A stretch of 64,000 bases of DNA from Rhynochetos jubatus (Eukaryota; Chordata; Aves; Eurypygiformes; Rhynochetidae). Location of the stretch: contig CM050648.1 of NCBI GenBank assembly GCA_027574665.1, positions 64,869,363 through 64,933,362 of the forward strand, in the 5' to 3' direction. Shown piece after piece: positions 28,601 to 42,900 of this stretch (its first letter is position 1; each line of letters starts with the position of its first letter). The notes under the pieces were generated by a model. That model searched no databases and had not been told where the DNA came from. It worked only from the letters and a program-made list of their open reading frames with translations. The translations under genes were made by a program, and so were the position numbers.

Positions 28601-31600
28601 TGAAAATATTTATCTGTCTCACAGGAAAATTTTGAAGGTTGTTTATAAACTGGTACTTTTCTCGCAAACATTCTCTGTTCCGCGAGCTTGAATGATCACT
28701 ATGTTGTGTTTAGAATTCGAAGATCCACAGAAACATGGATGCAGTCCCTGCCCTGAAGATGTCTGTTGGGAGAGACTAGACAGAAAGGGTTGCTGCATGA
28801 GCAGAGTGAATCAGGCCAACAGCTGGCAAATTATTTGCTTCTCCAGGTGGTTTGCCCGTCAGTGGCCCTGTTTTTTATTCATATGTTAGGGGTTTTTTTC
28901 CTCAACCTTTTTGTGTTGTGTGGAGCCGGCTGCTGGAGTGCTGCTTGAGTTAACACAGTCAGCAGTAATCAAAAGGAGTTTGTTTATCAGCCTTGGAGCA
29001 TCCTGGACAACCTAGTCACTTGTCAGGATGAAAGAGCGGATGGTGGAGTTTATTTAGCAAAGATGGGGTGTATCCATGGGAAGCTGGTAGCGTTGGAGGG
29101 TTCACACTGAGCCTGTTGGGTGGGTTTGGCAACGGTGCACTCGCAGTATGAATTGGCTGTCCGTGAATAGCCAGAATTGAAACATCCTTTGTGTGTATTA
29201 CAGCTCTGTAATGAGACAATTACTGTTCAGAGGATCTCACAGCCCTTGCTCGTGAGAGGTGTGGTGACAGCGCAGATGTGTTCATCTCTCCCTGCCCAGT
29301 GCAGGGATCTGGCTGTTCTTTGGGGGTGGGAGTGCTCACGAGAAGACCCACAGTGTGTCTACTTCCCCTCTCCCCATTCTGCAGTGATGAACTGGCTGAG
29401 AGGAGGACAGAGCTGTGCTCAGCCCTGGCTGGAGCACGTGGGAGTCATTCGTGCTGCGGGGTGTGAGGTATGTTCTCCTCGCAGTGCAGTCCCAGGTTTG
29501 CTAACATTGACTCACATTCGGGAACTGTAGAGACTCTGCCTACGTTTGTGTCTGGTCAGGTCTGAGTTGCAAGCCCAAGGTACCCCTCAATGAGCCAACA
29601 TCCACCAGCAGCTCATGATTTAACTGCAAGGCCAGGGGACCTCTAGAGTAATATAGCATGTCTAAAACATCCTAAAATAAAATGACAGCTCATACCTTTT
29701 GTAAGCTGAAGTCTCCGCATTCCTGGCAGCTCAGTATCAGAATCCATATAGCAGTTTGAGCCCTGACAGTGACATTTGGGAGTGTAATAAATAGCATGAC
29801 ATAGCATACAGCTTTCTGCACGGGTGTCCTCTGAGAAGACCGGACCACGTCTCTCCTCTGGTATCACTTCCTACTCTAAAAAAGCATTGAGCAATGTTTT
29901 CCTGTACGTCCCATTCCTCTCTAGTTAGTCGCTGCTCACCTTCTGCAATGATTCCTCATCAACAAACTTTAGGTTGGTCTTCTAGATAAACATATGTGTT
30001 AATGACACGCAAATTGGTGCGGTATTTCAGGTGTCAGCTTTTAATTGGAAGTCCCCTCCCAGTAAGTTTTCAAGTCTAACAGTAAACAGGAATTCCTCCA
30101 TTTTCTCCACCCCACTGACAGCATGACTTCCTCCAATGGAAATTGTTTGAAGAGTGCAATCCGACATATGGTTTTACACCAGAGGTGCTGGCTGGTTGTA
30201 ACAGTGTCTGTAAATTTTAGAGCTAGAATCTCCAGGCTGTGTTGCTGGCATAGAATGTGACAGCGGATGGGACAGAACAACAGCTTTCATGCTCCATTAG
30301 AGATGGGAAGAGGGGAAAATAAAAATGTTGGAGGAGGGAAGAAGCATGATACAGTTGTTTTTTTTTTTAATATGGCCTTCCCTACTATAACGATTGAGAG
30401 AAATTATCAGTATTGATCTCGTGTGAATTCATAGAAACGAAATAACTTCTCCCTCATTCTGCATCACTGCGCTCTGCAGCGCAAGGAGCCTGAACTTCCT
30501 TGTCGCGTTTGGCCGCGCTACCTTGCCCCTGGACTGCGAGGCTCGATACAGATGTTGACTGTGGAAGTGGCTTGTCAGGTGGTGGTGGCAGCTGCTGCTG
30601 GGCTAGTGGAAGCTGGCAGTAGGCAGCAGAGATGGCAAAGCCCTCACGAGAGGAATTGCGGTTTGCAGTTTCAGCCCGTTTCAGTGGCAGCTCGGTCAGC
30701 TAAAGAGAACTTGCTGTGCAGATGTTTTGCCTACACCAACTTAAGTTACTTCTAAGTGCTTTAACAGGATGGTCCCTTAAATCCATGTATCTCCATTGTA
30801 ACGTGAGTGATTTCTTGAGATGGGTGTGGTGACAACACTACTGTAGAAGGGCAGACTTCTTTTGAAGAGTCTGCAAATAATTGTGGTTGGTGATATGTGT
30901 GTGCTGAAAGCTGCAATATCTGCATGAGCAACTAGTACAGTCTGTGATAACAGCAGATGCCGGTTAGGGACATGTTCTGTGTGCTACCCCATGCATTGGT
31001 ATCTCAAAAATGGTAATTTTAAAGGAAACTTCAGAAAGAGAAAAGAAATGAACACAGGTCTTTTAATGAGACACATTTTCTGTCTGCTTAGAAAATAAGG
31101 ATGTTTAAATGCCCTAATAAGTGGGCAGCAGAGACCTAGTGTTTTATTAAAAGAAAATGAGGCTCTTAATGCCTTGATTTTGTGGGTTTGGGGTTGCAGT
31201 GTTAAAAACATACGCTGCTTTTGCCTTTTAACCACTGGCAGCTGATAGGGCACAGACTGTACACTGTGAAGGAGATAAAACCTGTGGGTTGAAACATCTT
31301 AGTCAAACTCTTCTACCTTATTTTATTGCCTATGTAAGGCATCTATAAATTCCAGAGGAGAAGAGGGAAGACTGTGCTCACAGATACGTGTTTCTATTTG
31401 ATGCCTTAAGGAAAGCATCCTAAAAACTTGCAGTAATATGCAGAAATTAAAAGGCTAGAAAGGATATTTGTGTAGTTGTTTTAAAACTGATGATAGACCT
31501 CTTAGGATGGGAAAAAGGTGCCAAGATATGTCTCCTGCTTTCTGAAACAATACAGTAGAAGGGATTTGTGTCCTCATTTTTCACAAGTCACTTGTTTGAA

Positions 31601-34600
31601 AACATGTGATTGTTGCATGTGATCCTTGCTTATACAAATGTTTATAAAGCATTTCTGGTAATGAAGGCAGTTGGCGTACTCTGCAAAGAATGTGGTATTC
31701 TCACAGCTGCTTAGCCAGCCTTTGGTCTTAACTCTGCCATCTAAGCCTTGGTCTTAACTCAAGCCTGGTTCTGTGCTGGTCCCCTTGCTGTTTGCTTCAA
31801 GGGTGAAGCTGATACATCTCCATTAGCCCTTCTCAAAAGTAAACTTTTAGCTCAAAATGTGAGTAAGCCATATTAGGGTTTCTTTGAAGTGAAGTAAGGA
31901 ACACTTCCTTAATTGCGCTGGCGTGCCCCTTTAGCACTGCTCATCAGACAGGTAAATTGCCAGAGGTTATGTAGTAAACGGATGTGCTGAGAGCCCTTAA
32001 TTCCTCAGTTTATTCTTAGATTTAGCTGGTGAACAGTCATCATCTTGTACAGCATTGAGCATCTCATTTAACACATAAGCAGTCCTGTTAATTATTCAAC
32101 GTCTCACTTATTGGTATCGCCCTCAAAACCTAGTTTGAGCGGTACAGAATGGGTTTGGGTGGATTTTTTTTGTTATTTTTTTCTTTCTCTCATCTAGTTT
32201 GTTCACACCTTGCAGTTTCTTGACCATAGTCACCTTTAGCTTCAGGAAGGTCAATCTTCCTCAGTCTGTCCAAGTCACTCAGGCTGGCAGCTCCCTGCCC
32301 TGATTCTGTCTGTCCTGAGCTGTTCTGGTTAGTGTCCCTGCGGGTGCTCTCTGCCACCACACCTGGCTCCTGCCTAGGAAGGTTTCCTTCAGCCAGCTCT
32401 TCCCCACGTTCCTCCCGCTGCCCAGAGGGAAGGCAAGGTGGCAGCTGCTCTGGCCTCACGCCGAACACATCTCACACGCCCGAACTTCCCGCTCCACTAA
32501 AGACCTTGCAGAGATAGGGCAAGGGCAGTGCAGGTACTCAGAAGAACGCAGCACTTTGTGTGATCCTAATATCTAATTATTTTCTTCAGCAAGTGGCATA
32601 ACTTTTAAAGATCTCTAATTTTCTGACATATTAAGTTGTAAATTACTTCTGAATTGAAAGTTTTATGACTTGTGAATTGGAAATTTGCTGTTGGCCATAC
32701 TTAACTGGAAGTTCTGAGACAGAAACTTGTTAAAGCTGGTAAACATAGCTGCTGCCTCACCAATTGGTGACATTATTTCCTTCTGGATATTCTCTGTTGG
32801 CGTGCAAATCGCTGCCAAGGTATATAGAGTGACTCACTTCTTGTCATGCTTCCAAGATGGAAATTCTGAAGTCCAAGCTTGGGGGTGACAATAGTAATAT
32901 TTTTTTACTTATTTGTTAGGTAAGGGGTGGGGGTGAGCCCAAAGGTGACACATCCGTATCCAGCAACTTGCCAGCTAGCAACTGCGTTGTATTTATCAAG
33001 TGGATTTTTGCGGGGCTGGCTCTCTGTTTGGAAAACTGGCTCAGATGGCCCCATAGTTTTAGGGAGGCTTTTACGCTGCGCTTCTGCAGCAAGCTCCCAT
33101 TGTGAAGGAGCTGGGGCTGACTCTGCATAACGTGAGCGAGTCTCCTACGCAGCATCCTCCCACAGCCTGTCAAACCAACAGCGCAATGCTGGCTCTCCAC
33201 GTAGCAGCGTCGAGAGCGCTGGGAGCTATTGACTAATGTGATTACAAAGCTAGGAATCTCCTCCTCGCTTCCTGTGGGCTGCGTAATGCAAGAGCAAGAC
33301 TTTTTAATTAACGCAACAATCTGAAGCGAGCGAAAGAGCAGAGCTCAGCTAAAACAACCTCCCCAGTTGTTTGGGCAAGCAGCTGATGTGAAATCTGGCA
33401 TGTTAACTTTACGTTGGCCTTTGACTGATCTGACACGAGAGGCATAAAACCAAACAGGACGGTGGTGCTTTCCCAGGAGAAGAAATGTGTTAGAGATGAG
33501 AGGCTCCCTTCCACTGACTGGCTCTTTTGATACCCGTGAAGCCTACCCGGTCTTGAATGCCTCACCACTCTTACAGTATACTTTGGGTACTCTTAGGATC
33601 AGGATTTTCCAGATTTCTTTCTTGCCCAGACAAGCAGGTGATTCATAGCCACAGCCTTTTACTTTTTCTCCATTTTCTTTCTTAAACTTTTAGTGCTGTA
33701 TCTGTGCATTAAAAGGTGGAGACATTGGGTTCGAGGTGATTCCTTTTAACTAACCTATCATTTGACTTGCTGTGGCCGAAGGCCTGCCTTGTGTGAAGTG
33801 AACAAAGGCAAGATGAGCTGTCTTGTGAAGCGTTTTAGCGTGGTGATCTGGATGTTAAATTGCATCCACCCAGAAGGAAAAGCTGGAGCTGAGCAGATAA
33901 ATATGATCTGGATGGGTAAGGGAAAAGAAGCCCAGGGAAAAAAAAAAGATGTCTACCTCCCAATATTATTTTATTTTTTTCCTCACTGCAGCTCCCTGGA
34001 TTAATGTGGTTTTAGCTGCTAAGCCAAGGGCAGGTGTTGTTAACTCTGAAACCTGTTTAACCTGTCTCCTTGATGCTCTATCTGTCCCTCAGCATGGGAG
34101 GAAGCACTGAGATCTTTTTAGTTTCTGCAGGAGGTGCCCTGCGTTGACGCTGTGCCGAGCACAGGTTCTGTGCTTCCCTTCTTGGCTGCCTTTAAATACG
34201 TCCCTCAGGCTCAACGTAAGCACAATGCAAACTTCTTTTTTAACCCTGAAAGCAAGTTGTTGGTTCTTAATGTCGATCTCTACATTGCAGCTGGAAAACT
34301 TTGTGTGGTTGGTAGACTTTAAAGAAGCTGTTTCATCAGCTAGTGTGTTAATCAGTACCTGTTAAAATACAGTACAGCTTAGCGCTGAGTGTTTGTATCC
34401 CCCCTAAGCACATCTTAGCAAGCAGACACATTGATCACATCAACCTGTTGGCCAGTGGTTTTGTTTTATATAACTATTTGTATTTACTTTTCACGTCCTT
34501 GGAATAGTTTTTTTCAAAGATAGAATGCATCATCAAATAAAAATTCTTGTCTTGGTCACCATTTGGCTCCTGTTGTGGGAATTTAATATGGATTTGGTAA

Positions 34601-36630
34601 TACTGCCTGATCTTATTATTAAAGATCTTGCCAATTCCTGATGCTGTCTAGCAATTTAAGAGAGTGAGGTGAGGAGAGACGTGGAAAAGGAACACTGGGC
34701 TTTTGTCTAAAGGAAGCAGAGGGGTTTTTTTCATACATTCTTGTTTCATATGGTGGGTGAAGACGTGAACTGGCTGCTCACAGTAGTGTGCCAGGAGGGA
34801 CTGAAGGTGGAGGGTCTCACACCTAAAGGCAGTAAGTGATGAGCCGAGGTTACTGGTAGCAGTTCCCTGTCTCTGGGCCGGGATGCAGCTTGCAGGGATA
34901 CAGCTTGTAAGGAATCTTGTCCGAGTCAGCTTACCAAGTGCTTGCCTTTTGTATTGGGAGGATGCTTCTGTTGAAAGCATTCTTGGACACAAGCTATGCA
35001 GTGTAATGAAAATAAGTCCTAACATACCGCATCTGTTCTTTCCTGCCTTTGAACTGTGCAAATCCCTCCTCCTTCCTTTAAAGCTGCTGGGCTTTGTGTA
35101 ACCTCCGATGTATTCTCCAGGTTTTTAGCTTAACCATTCTAATGGGAGCTTAGTCCCTCGTGAACAGTAAATTTTTATTTTTAGCACTTCAGGATCCACA
35201 GATGAAAAGTACTTTATGTAATTAGCCCTCTTGTGTGGGATGCTTTTATTTAAGGTGACTTTTCTGGAACTTACAATGGTAGTAAATCAGTCAGTGCACA
35301 CTAAGGAGTTGCACGGCTGTGGTCTGGCCACAAAATTTTTCTATGCACAGGAAAAGCCATGTCCCAGCATAGTCCATGCACTTCAGTCAGAGCAGGGATC
35401 AGGCTGTGAATTCTGTATGTTCTTTCAGGTATATGTCTGCCCCTACCCCCCAACAGTGTCACTTACCAAGCAAATGTGGTGATGACTCAGTGTTATCTCC
35501 TGTGTAACAGGAAAACTGAGAACATGAAGGGAATTCCCAGTGGCAGGAATACTGGGCGTACCCGAGCATGGCACTGGGAAACTCCACTCTGCTTGTAGTG
35601 GCAGGAGGTTGCTGTTAGCAGAGACAGGGCTGAACTTGAGGACTGTCTGTGTTTAGCATCTCTGGAGCAGCAGTGCCATTAGAGACTTGCTGCTACTACT
35701 GGCAGAGCTACGCTTCCATTCAAAAAAGAAAGTGTTTGGGTAGAAGCTGGAGGTCTGTGCTGCAGTGTTTTGGATATAACTTTGCTGTTGAAAAACATGG
35801 AGTAACTTGTGCTCGCAGGAGGCATATCAATGCTTGCAGCTGCCAACACCAATGTTCATTAAGGAGGCAAAATGTTTACATGAGCCCTGAGTTAGGTTTA
35901 GTAAATAGAGTTTTCTTACATTTGAGCCAGTAAATTGTCAGCTTCACTTGCCATGTGTCATGTTCTGTTCCGATATCATGGAAGCTGATCTAATTCTTTA
36001 ATTTCTGAATAATCACTTCCCGTCTGCCACTCCCTTGTTTGTATCATGTGCTCATAGGAAGAAACACTTTTTTTGAAGAAAAGTGCCCCAGCCAGTTGTT
36101 CACCCCACACTAAACAATGATGTGGTGTTTCAAAAATTGTGTGAAGAAAGAAGCCAGGGTTTCTGAGTGGTGTAAACATCAGTGGTGTATTTAGGGGTTT
36201 TTTTTTTCTTGTTTGTTTTTTTCAGTCTTGCAGATCAGTGCTTGATATTCCAGAAGAGAAGCTTCACAGTCCAGTTAGTGGTCATCTGAGGGCTGGACCC
36301 CTCAAGTACACAGGTTCTGCTACTGTCCATGGCTTTTGGAGAGTCTTCTCAGGTGTAAAGTTTGCCAAGGCTGTAGCCTTTAATTAGTTGGTCTGCACAG
36401 TTGGGCATGGAGCCTTAGCCAGTGATGGAGGAAGGAATACAGCATTATAAAAATAAGGCTGGAGAATCACTGAGCCAGTAGCTGTAGCAGCCAATCCTTC
36501 TGCCAGAATCGCAATGAGCCTTTAAGCTGCTTTTAAGTAGAACATGCAGTTTTTACTGACAGAGGAGAGATGTGAATTAAGTGCTTCTTGCTTTCTGGTG
36601 GTGGCCAGGAAAGGATATTGCTAGTCTAAC

Positions 36631-36666
36631 AATAACTAATAATAAATAATAATAGAGTAATAAATT
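36631..36666. repeat. AAT-rich trinucleotide tract
   Basis: An imperfect AAT trinucleotide run (AATAACTAATAATAAATAATAATAG and so on). It is low-complexity intronic sequence without coding signal. Confidence 0.75.
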
Positions 36667-39134
36667 TGTTTCATTCTCAGCTGGAGAAGCCATGGTTCTT
36701 GTATGTTAGGTGAGACTTCATTCCTGTTTTGGGGAAGAGGGGTGGGGACACCACTATGACCCTCATGCTTTCATGGCCTCTAAGGAAACAAGGTGGTAAC
36801 GTGCCACTGTAGCCCAGGTAAGTGCTGCTGTCACAGCAGAGGTTCTGGGTGCCACGTGGTAATGTGCCACACAAGGTGGGGTGAAGACCACAAAGATGAA
36901 TAAAAACTTCACTTTGAGAACGTGTGTGATGTGTTTTTAATCTCTAACTGTCCACTGTTACGCTGGGAATATAAAAAAAAGCGTATTGTGGAGCTTCTCC
37001 CTGCACGGAGACAACCAGTGTGTGCTTGGCTCAGTAGGGAGGACGCACGTGGGGCAAATCCCAGGCAGGCATCCTTCCTTGGAGACATTTCTTTTCAGCC
37101 CTTCCTTAGCTGGAGAGCAGGGGCTGGGTACATCAGAAGCAGGGTTCAGCCCGGGACACCTGTGCACTAGGGATGGGGTTGGTGTTTTGTTCCCTGTGTG
37201 GGGAGTTCTTCCCAGCCCCCATCTGTGGGGCAGATCTGCCGTGTGCTGCCCGGCACCAGGCTGGGACTTTGCAGGGATGGTTGAGCTCTCAATAAAAGCA
37301 GCATTTGCTTGTGCCCTTGTAAGTGGGAAAAATCTTACTTTGCACTCTGCAGGCAGCTTTTACTGCTTTGTGACCTCTCATCGGTGGAGAGAGCTGCCGG
37401 GCTTGCTTTGTTTACATCTAGAAGCAGCAGTGATTTCCATTTGTGAGATGAGCAGCCTTGTCCTCTGGAGGGGGAAGGCTGCCCGAGGGGCAACTGGGGG
37501 AAGTAGCTTTTCCGATTGTAATAGTTAGATTGGGCTCCTGACCTTGCTTCTCCTTCACATTAGAAAACAGATAATAAAATTCATTCTATTATATAGCATA
37601 AATTTATATAAAACATGTTTGCAACTCTTCTGCTTTGTAGCAGCAGCGCTTTGAAGCTGCTCCTCCCTTGTCCCCCGCCGCCCGAGGGACCCTCGGTTTT
37701 GCTTTGCTTCTCAGCGCTCTCTTTCCCTCCCATCGTCGTTCCCACATCTGAAGGACGGGGTTGCACCAGCTGTAGTCCCTTGGTGTGGAGGATGACTGGC
37801 TCTGACTCCCTTCTGCCAGGGTTTGGAGACACTCCTTCTCCTCCCGCCTGCGGCCTTGCTCCTGCCCACCCTGGCCTGCTCCAGCCTGGGGACCTAGGGA
37901 CTGGAAATGTGCCTGTGCTGGGGCAGTGCTGCCCATTCCTGGCCCACCAGGCTGCAGGACTGAAACCGGGTGGGATTCCTGCAGCTCGCCCCATCCCACC
38001 ATCCTGGAGGATGCATCACGGTGCATCTCGGGAGGTCCGGGTGAAGCGGAGAGCCTGCCAGCGCCCCAAGGCCTGGGCATCCGGCTGCGTGGGGCTGGTG
38101 AGAGAGGGTTGCTGTCTTGTGACTAATCCAACTCCAGCCAGCAAAGTTTGGGAGACTCCCAGAGGTCACGACTTGAAAGGCAAGTGTTGTAATTAATTTC
38201 TTATGCCGCACTTGTTTTGAAACCTTTTTTAATTCCGTGATAAAGAGGCAGAATCTGGACTTTGTTTACAATCCGCCCGCTTGGAGGCAGGAACCAGAAA
38301 AGTGCTTTGTAAAGCACTGTAAATGTTTTTCTCTCCCTCCCCCCCCCACTGCAGGATGTATGTGGTATTATCACACCGCAACAGTGAAGCTATGAAAACA
38401 TGATTGTGTTTTCTTTTTTTTTTAAAGAGAGAAAATGCATCCGAGAAGAATTTTAACTGCATAAAAACACGTTTCTCTGGGAAGCTGTTTAGAACGGTCC
38501 AGGGTAAAGAGTGTGGAAGAGACTGCCATTTATTTTTGTGAGACTTAAATCTTCATTAAATGTGAACTTCTCCACAACTGGGGGATTTTTTTTTTAAAGT
38601 TATTTTTATTGGGAATTTAGAAGTATAAATGAAAAGGTGCTTCCTAGCTTGCCTGTCTGAACTGGCTTGGGATGAATAAGCTGTTACTCAGCAAAAGAAT
38701 GCATGAGAAAGTATTACTTCAGAACAGAAAACAGACTTTCTTGGTAGTACCCTTGTATCTCTCAGACTTAATGTTTGCAACAGTCTAATGTCCCCACTGC
38801 TGTGTTTGTGAGGTATCTCAGTCTTTCAGTGCACTGGCAACACTGCATTTTGCTTGAAAGTAGGAAAGAATGATAAGGAGGTGCAGGATATAAAGTCCAC
38901 TGAATTTAGTAGCTTGGCCACAGTCAGCAGGAGCCCTGCAGGTATACCTCATCCAACAAAGTTAGTGCTCCCAGCTCTGGGATGCCTTTTCCTTCCAAAT
39001 AGAAAAAACGCTTGCATGCTAGAGAAACACAATTAGCAGTTACCTGAACACAGGATAACAGACAATTCTTGATTACTGTCAGTTTTGCAGAGAAGAGGAG
39101 GGTATTCAGCAAAAAGCAGGAGGGGAGGGAGTGT

Positions 39135-39222
39135 GAAAAACCAGGTCAGGTTCAGTTTCCCTTGGGTGAGCTACAGGCTTGAAATACCAAGTTGGGTTCA
39201 GTTTGGGCGAGCTGTGGACCGT
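39135..39222. repeat. Two-copy imperfect tandem duplication of about 45 bp
   Basis: Two adjacent units both read approximately GAAA-ACCA-GT-GGTTCAGTTT followed by GGGYGAGCT. The first is at 39135-39180 and the second at 39181-39222, with the second slightly shorter. It looks like a local slippage or duplication event in the intron. Confidence 0.6.
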
Positions 39223-39550
39223 GTTAGCTGGGTAATACGGGTCCTGCCTTGAGCAGTGCCCTGACCTGGCCTTTGTTGCTGACAAAGTCACTTCTGAGAG
39301 GAGGAAAAGGCTCCATTTTAATATTGGGGTGATGGTTCTGATCAAGTTCAGCACTGCACCTCTTCAAAACCTTTTCCTTTGGCCTGTGGTGGTGTGAATA
39401 GCCCAGTACAAATACACTGCCTTGATTTTGTGCTGCCTTTCCAAAGCTGCTTTATTTGCAGCTTATTCTATCTGTGACAAATTTTGTTTCTTGTCAGAGG
39501 TATAAAATTTGTAGACTGAATATGATCCTGAGGTGAATTTCTTTGTTTGG

Positions 39551-39569
39551 TTTTTTTTTTTTTTTTTTT
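39551..39569. repeat. Poly(T) tract of 19 bases
   Basis: A homopolymer T run follows 'CTTTGTTTGG'. It is not attached to a recognisable retroelement, so it is listed as simple sequence only. Confidence 0.85.
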
Positions 39570-39890
39570 CCCATTACTTGTGGTGTTTTTTCCAAATATT
39601 ACAGCTGTGAAAAATAGAATGGTATTTTCCCTGATTTTCTCTTTGGTTCAGTCAGTCAACTCTGTTTATCTTTCTTATCTTCCAAACTTTAGACTTGCAC
39701 AAAAAGTAACTATTTTTCTACTACCAGCTGGGAAAGTTACATTCAATACTGACAAAATACTTGACTAAATCCACTGCTTTTTCTGTCATTAATTAGGTTT
39801 TTACTGTATCTGCACTGTGTAGTGAGAGTTATTTTAGTTTGGTCTCTCATTTTGCTTTGTTTTGCTTTGCGTAACACGTCCACATTTTCT

Positions 39891-39920
39891 TTTGGAAAGA
39901 AGAAATTTGGAAAGAAGAAA
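39891..39920. repeat. Perfect tandem duplication of a 15-mer
   Basis: TTTGGAAAGAAGAAA occurs twice in direct succession, at 39891-39905 and 39906-39920, with no mismatch. This suggests a recent duplication in the intron. Confidence 0.85.
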
Positions 39921-42900
39921 TTCCATTTGTGACTGTGTGGGGAGCAAATGGTGCTCCCCTCAATTGCCTGATCATCTGAGTGAAGAGTGCCTGTGCTTGC
40001 AGGTCAAAAATGGAGCAGGTGAAATAAAATAATTAAAGGGTTGGTTTTTAATAACATTTAACTGTAAAGTTTACAATGATGACTTGCTGAAGAGATTTCA
40101 GGTAATTATAGGTTGGAGAGTGGTGGCTGGTGGGGTTGGGGCGGAGGGGTGGTGTTCCCCCCTAAGCACAGTGTTGGGTTGAACGCAATAATGATTGATG
40201 GCTGAGATGTGCAAGAGAAACACAACTTCCCCCAACTTCCCACCAACACCCCCTGCAGGAAAAGGGAAATACTAACTAATACTTTAAAAACACCCCAGAC
40301 AACAATGAAGGCAAAGCTCAAACCCCACAATTTTCTAGTGCTGCAATAATGCAACCTTGGCATAACGTGGTTTGTGGAAGAAAACAAGGGGGAAAGGGCT
40401 GCTTCTGTCATGTTTTAGAGTAGAAATCACATCTGAAATTAAGAGGAAGAAGACCCTGACAATCCTAGTAAATACAGTCCTAGTAAGTACCCTCCACAAC
40501 TTCACCTGTAAGAACTGGAGTGCTGTAGCTGGCTTTGGGGCTAGTTTGAGGAGCTGGGTTTGGATGTCTCTGAGGGCGAGGATAGCTTTGGGAGGTACGG
40601 GCCTGGGTGCTTGCTGCCATTTGGTAGCACCCTTCTCCTCCCGTTTGATAGTGCCCTTGTCCTCCAAAGGCCTCCCTTGTTTCATGGGGCAAACTTGGAG
40701 GACGAACTACAGCTTCTGCTCCTTTGGAGCAAGTCAAAAGAAAAGGGCCTTCTGCTGAGCAGGGGAGAGGTTCAGCAAGGGAACAGTGGCCTCTGATGAC
40801 AGGCAGTGAGCAGTGCAGGAGGCCACACCAGCAGCGCAGACTGAATTCGAGGGGTTGTCCCCATCCTTAAGGCAAGCGCCTTCAGAGTGTTTCTTACGCG
40901 TCAGACATCTGAACCTAATGCAGTTGGAGTTTCTTCTGCGTTCCTCAGATTTTAATCCTAACCTGCTAATGAATGCTTTCTAAGTAGGAAGGCAAATTTC
41001 TTTTTGGTACTGAATTGCTGTAGAAGGGAGGTTGCCTTTTGGAAAACTGCAGTCTACTAGATTTAGTAGGGGCTAGAGTAGGCTGTTCTCAGATTTTCTT
41101 TCCAGTGCAGTTATTTGGTGAAATTTTATTTCTAAAATACGTCACTCAGTTTACAGTCTATAAAAACATGTTTGGAAAGCTTTGGTTTAGAAACTAAAGG
41201 ATTAAGGATAACAGGATAACGTTCTCTTGTTAATTTGGACTTGTCCCTTTTGATCTTGTTTGTGCTTCAGAAAGCCCGTTGAATGCCATAGATAACCTAT
41301 AACGTTTAGGTAGGCTTCTAAACGTTGATGAGATTGTGTCTGGTTCCTTGTGATACGGTGATACGGAGAGAAAGGAGCGTGGATGTGTGGAATACATTAC
41401 TTGACTTTTGATGGAACAGCATCTACAACTACTTCACCTACCGTGTGTTGCTCAGATTGGTTCACCCAGAGGTTGCTAGCAGCAGCATTAGCTGGATTTT
41501 TCTAATACTCCTGTAAACACAGAACGCAATGTTAGCATTCAGATTACTGTATTTTCCCCCCATTAAATACACCTTGATGAGTGACATTGGCCCAGGACCT
41601 CCCCCCAAGCCATAGTTCACTTCATATCTGTTTCCTCTTAAATCCCTTTGCATGTGGTCAGCCTGACAGGTCACAAATGAGAGCTGCCAGCTTATTTGTT
41701 GTTGTCTGACTGCTTTCACAAATGGCCTCTGGTTTTGGTCTGCGAAAACAGGCACTGAATGCAACATGAGTAAAACATGGACAGTGTTTGTAGCTGGGAG
41801 ACAGAAAGGTAGAAGGGTTAAACGTGACACGTTCCCTTGAAACAGTTTTATGACTGCTGCTAATTTGAATGCTCAGTAATAGAGATCTGTTGGATGGAGG
41901 GGTTACCCTTCACTATTAATGACTCATTGGCCTCCTTCCCAAGCTGCCTGAAGTGCTGCTCTCCCTAGTGGAAGTAATTTTGTCTTTGAAGTACTTTCCA
42001 GAGCTGTCAACTAATGTTCCACAGTTCCCAGAGGAAATAATAAGCCATGAGTGCATGTACACTGAAAACGTAGAGTCTGAAATGAACTGTTCCTATAGGA
42101 GCCTGGCAGTCTGCTTCTCTGTGGAATTCAGCTTGTTTATACAATCTTATCTGGCTAAGCTTTGGTATTTCATCTGGCAGGCAGTTCCTATGAAAAGCAG
42201 CTGTCCAAGCAGTGGGAGTGGTGCTCCTGGTGGTTTTTTTCAGAAGGTCTATAATTTCTTGTTTCATGTAAATTAAAGAAATACAATACTCTTTTGGCTG
42301 CAACCAGATGCTCTAAGCAGTTTTCTTTCCTTTATAAATAGTCCTGTAAGTGTGCTCTGCTGTTATGTACCCTATGACTTAACGATAGGATTCACGATGC
42401 CCACCAGGAAGGCATAATGTATTCTGTAAAGTCACAGGCCGACTGCACAATTGTTAGAAGAGTACCTCAAAGATGTTGCCATCTATAACTTTCTAGATGT
42501 GTTTAAAGAAGACATATTCTGATAGTAAAATATCCATGCTTCTAAGTGAGTATCTCCTTTAATGAGTTTTGCTGTTGCTGGACAAGTGGAGGTAGTTCTA
42601 CCAGTTTAAAAAACCTAACAAAACAGACAAAAGCATCACCCCCCCCACCCCTGTTGTCAAGAAAGTGAGCACAGGCGTATCTCTGCATGAAAAGATCTGT
42701 AGTATGTATCTTCTCTAACAGAAAGGTCCTTGTGGGTAAGTAGGTGGCGATAACTCTCTAACAGAAAGGATGCAGCCAAACTACTTAAGGTTTTTCTGTA
42801 ACTCACTGCCAGACAACCAAATGCTTCCTAAAATGTACCCAAACCCAAAGGTTTTGGAGAGTAGAGTTGCAGTAATATTCAGTGCCTACAGGAGAGTTTG

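Noticed and set aside
32190-32468. 92-codon minus-strand hydrophilic frame as a gene or viral remnant
   Set aside because: It begins at GTG, has no recognised motif, and no neighbouring retroviral or CR1 sequence supports it.
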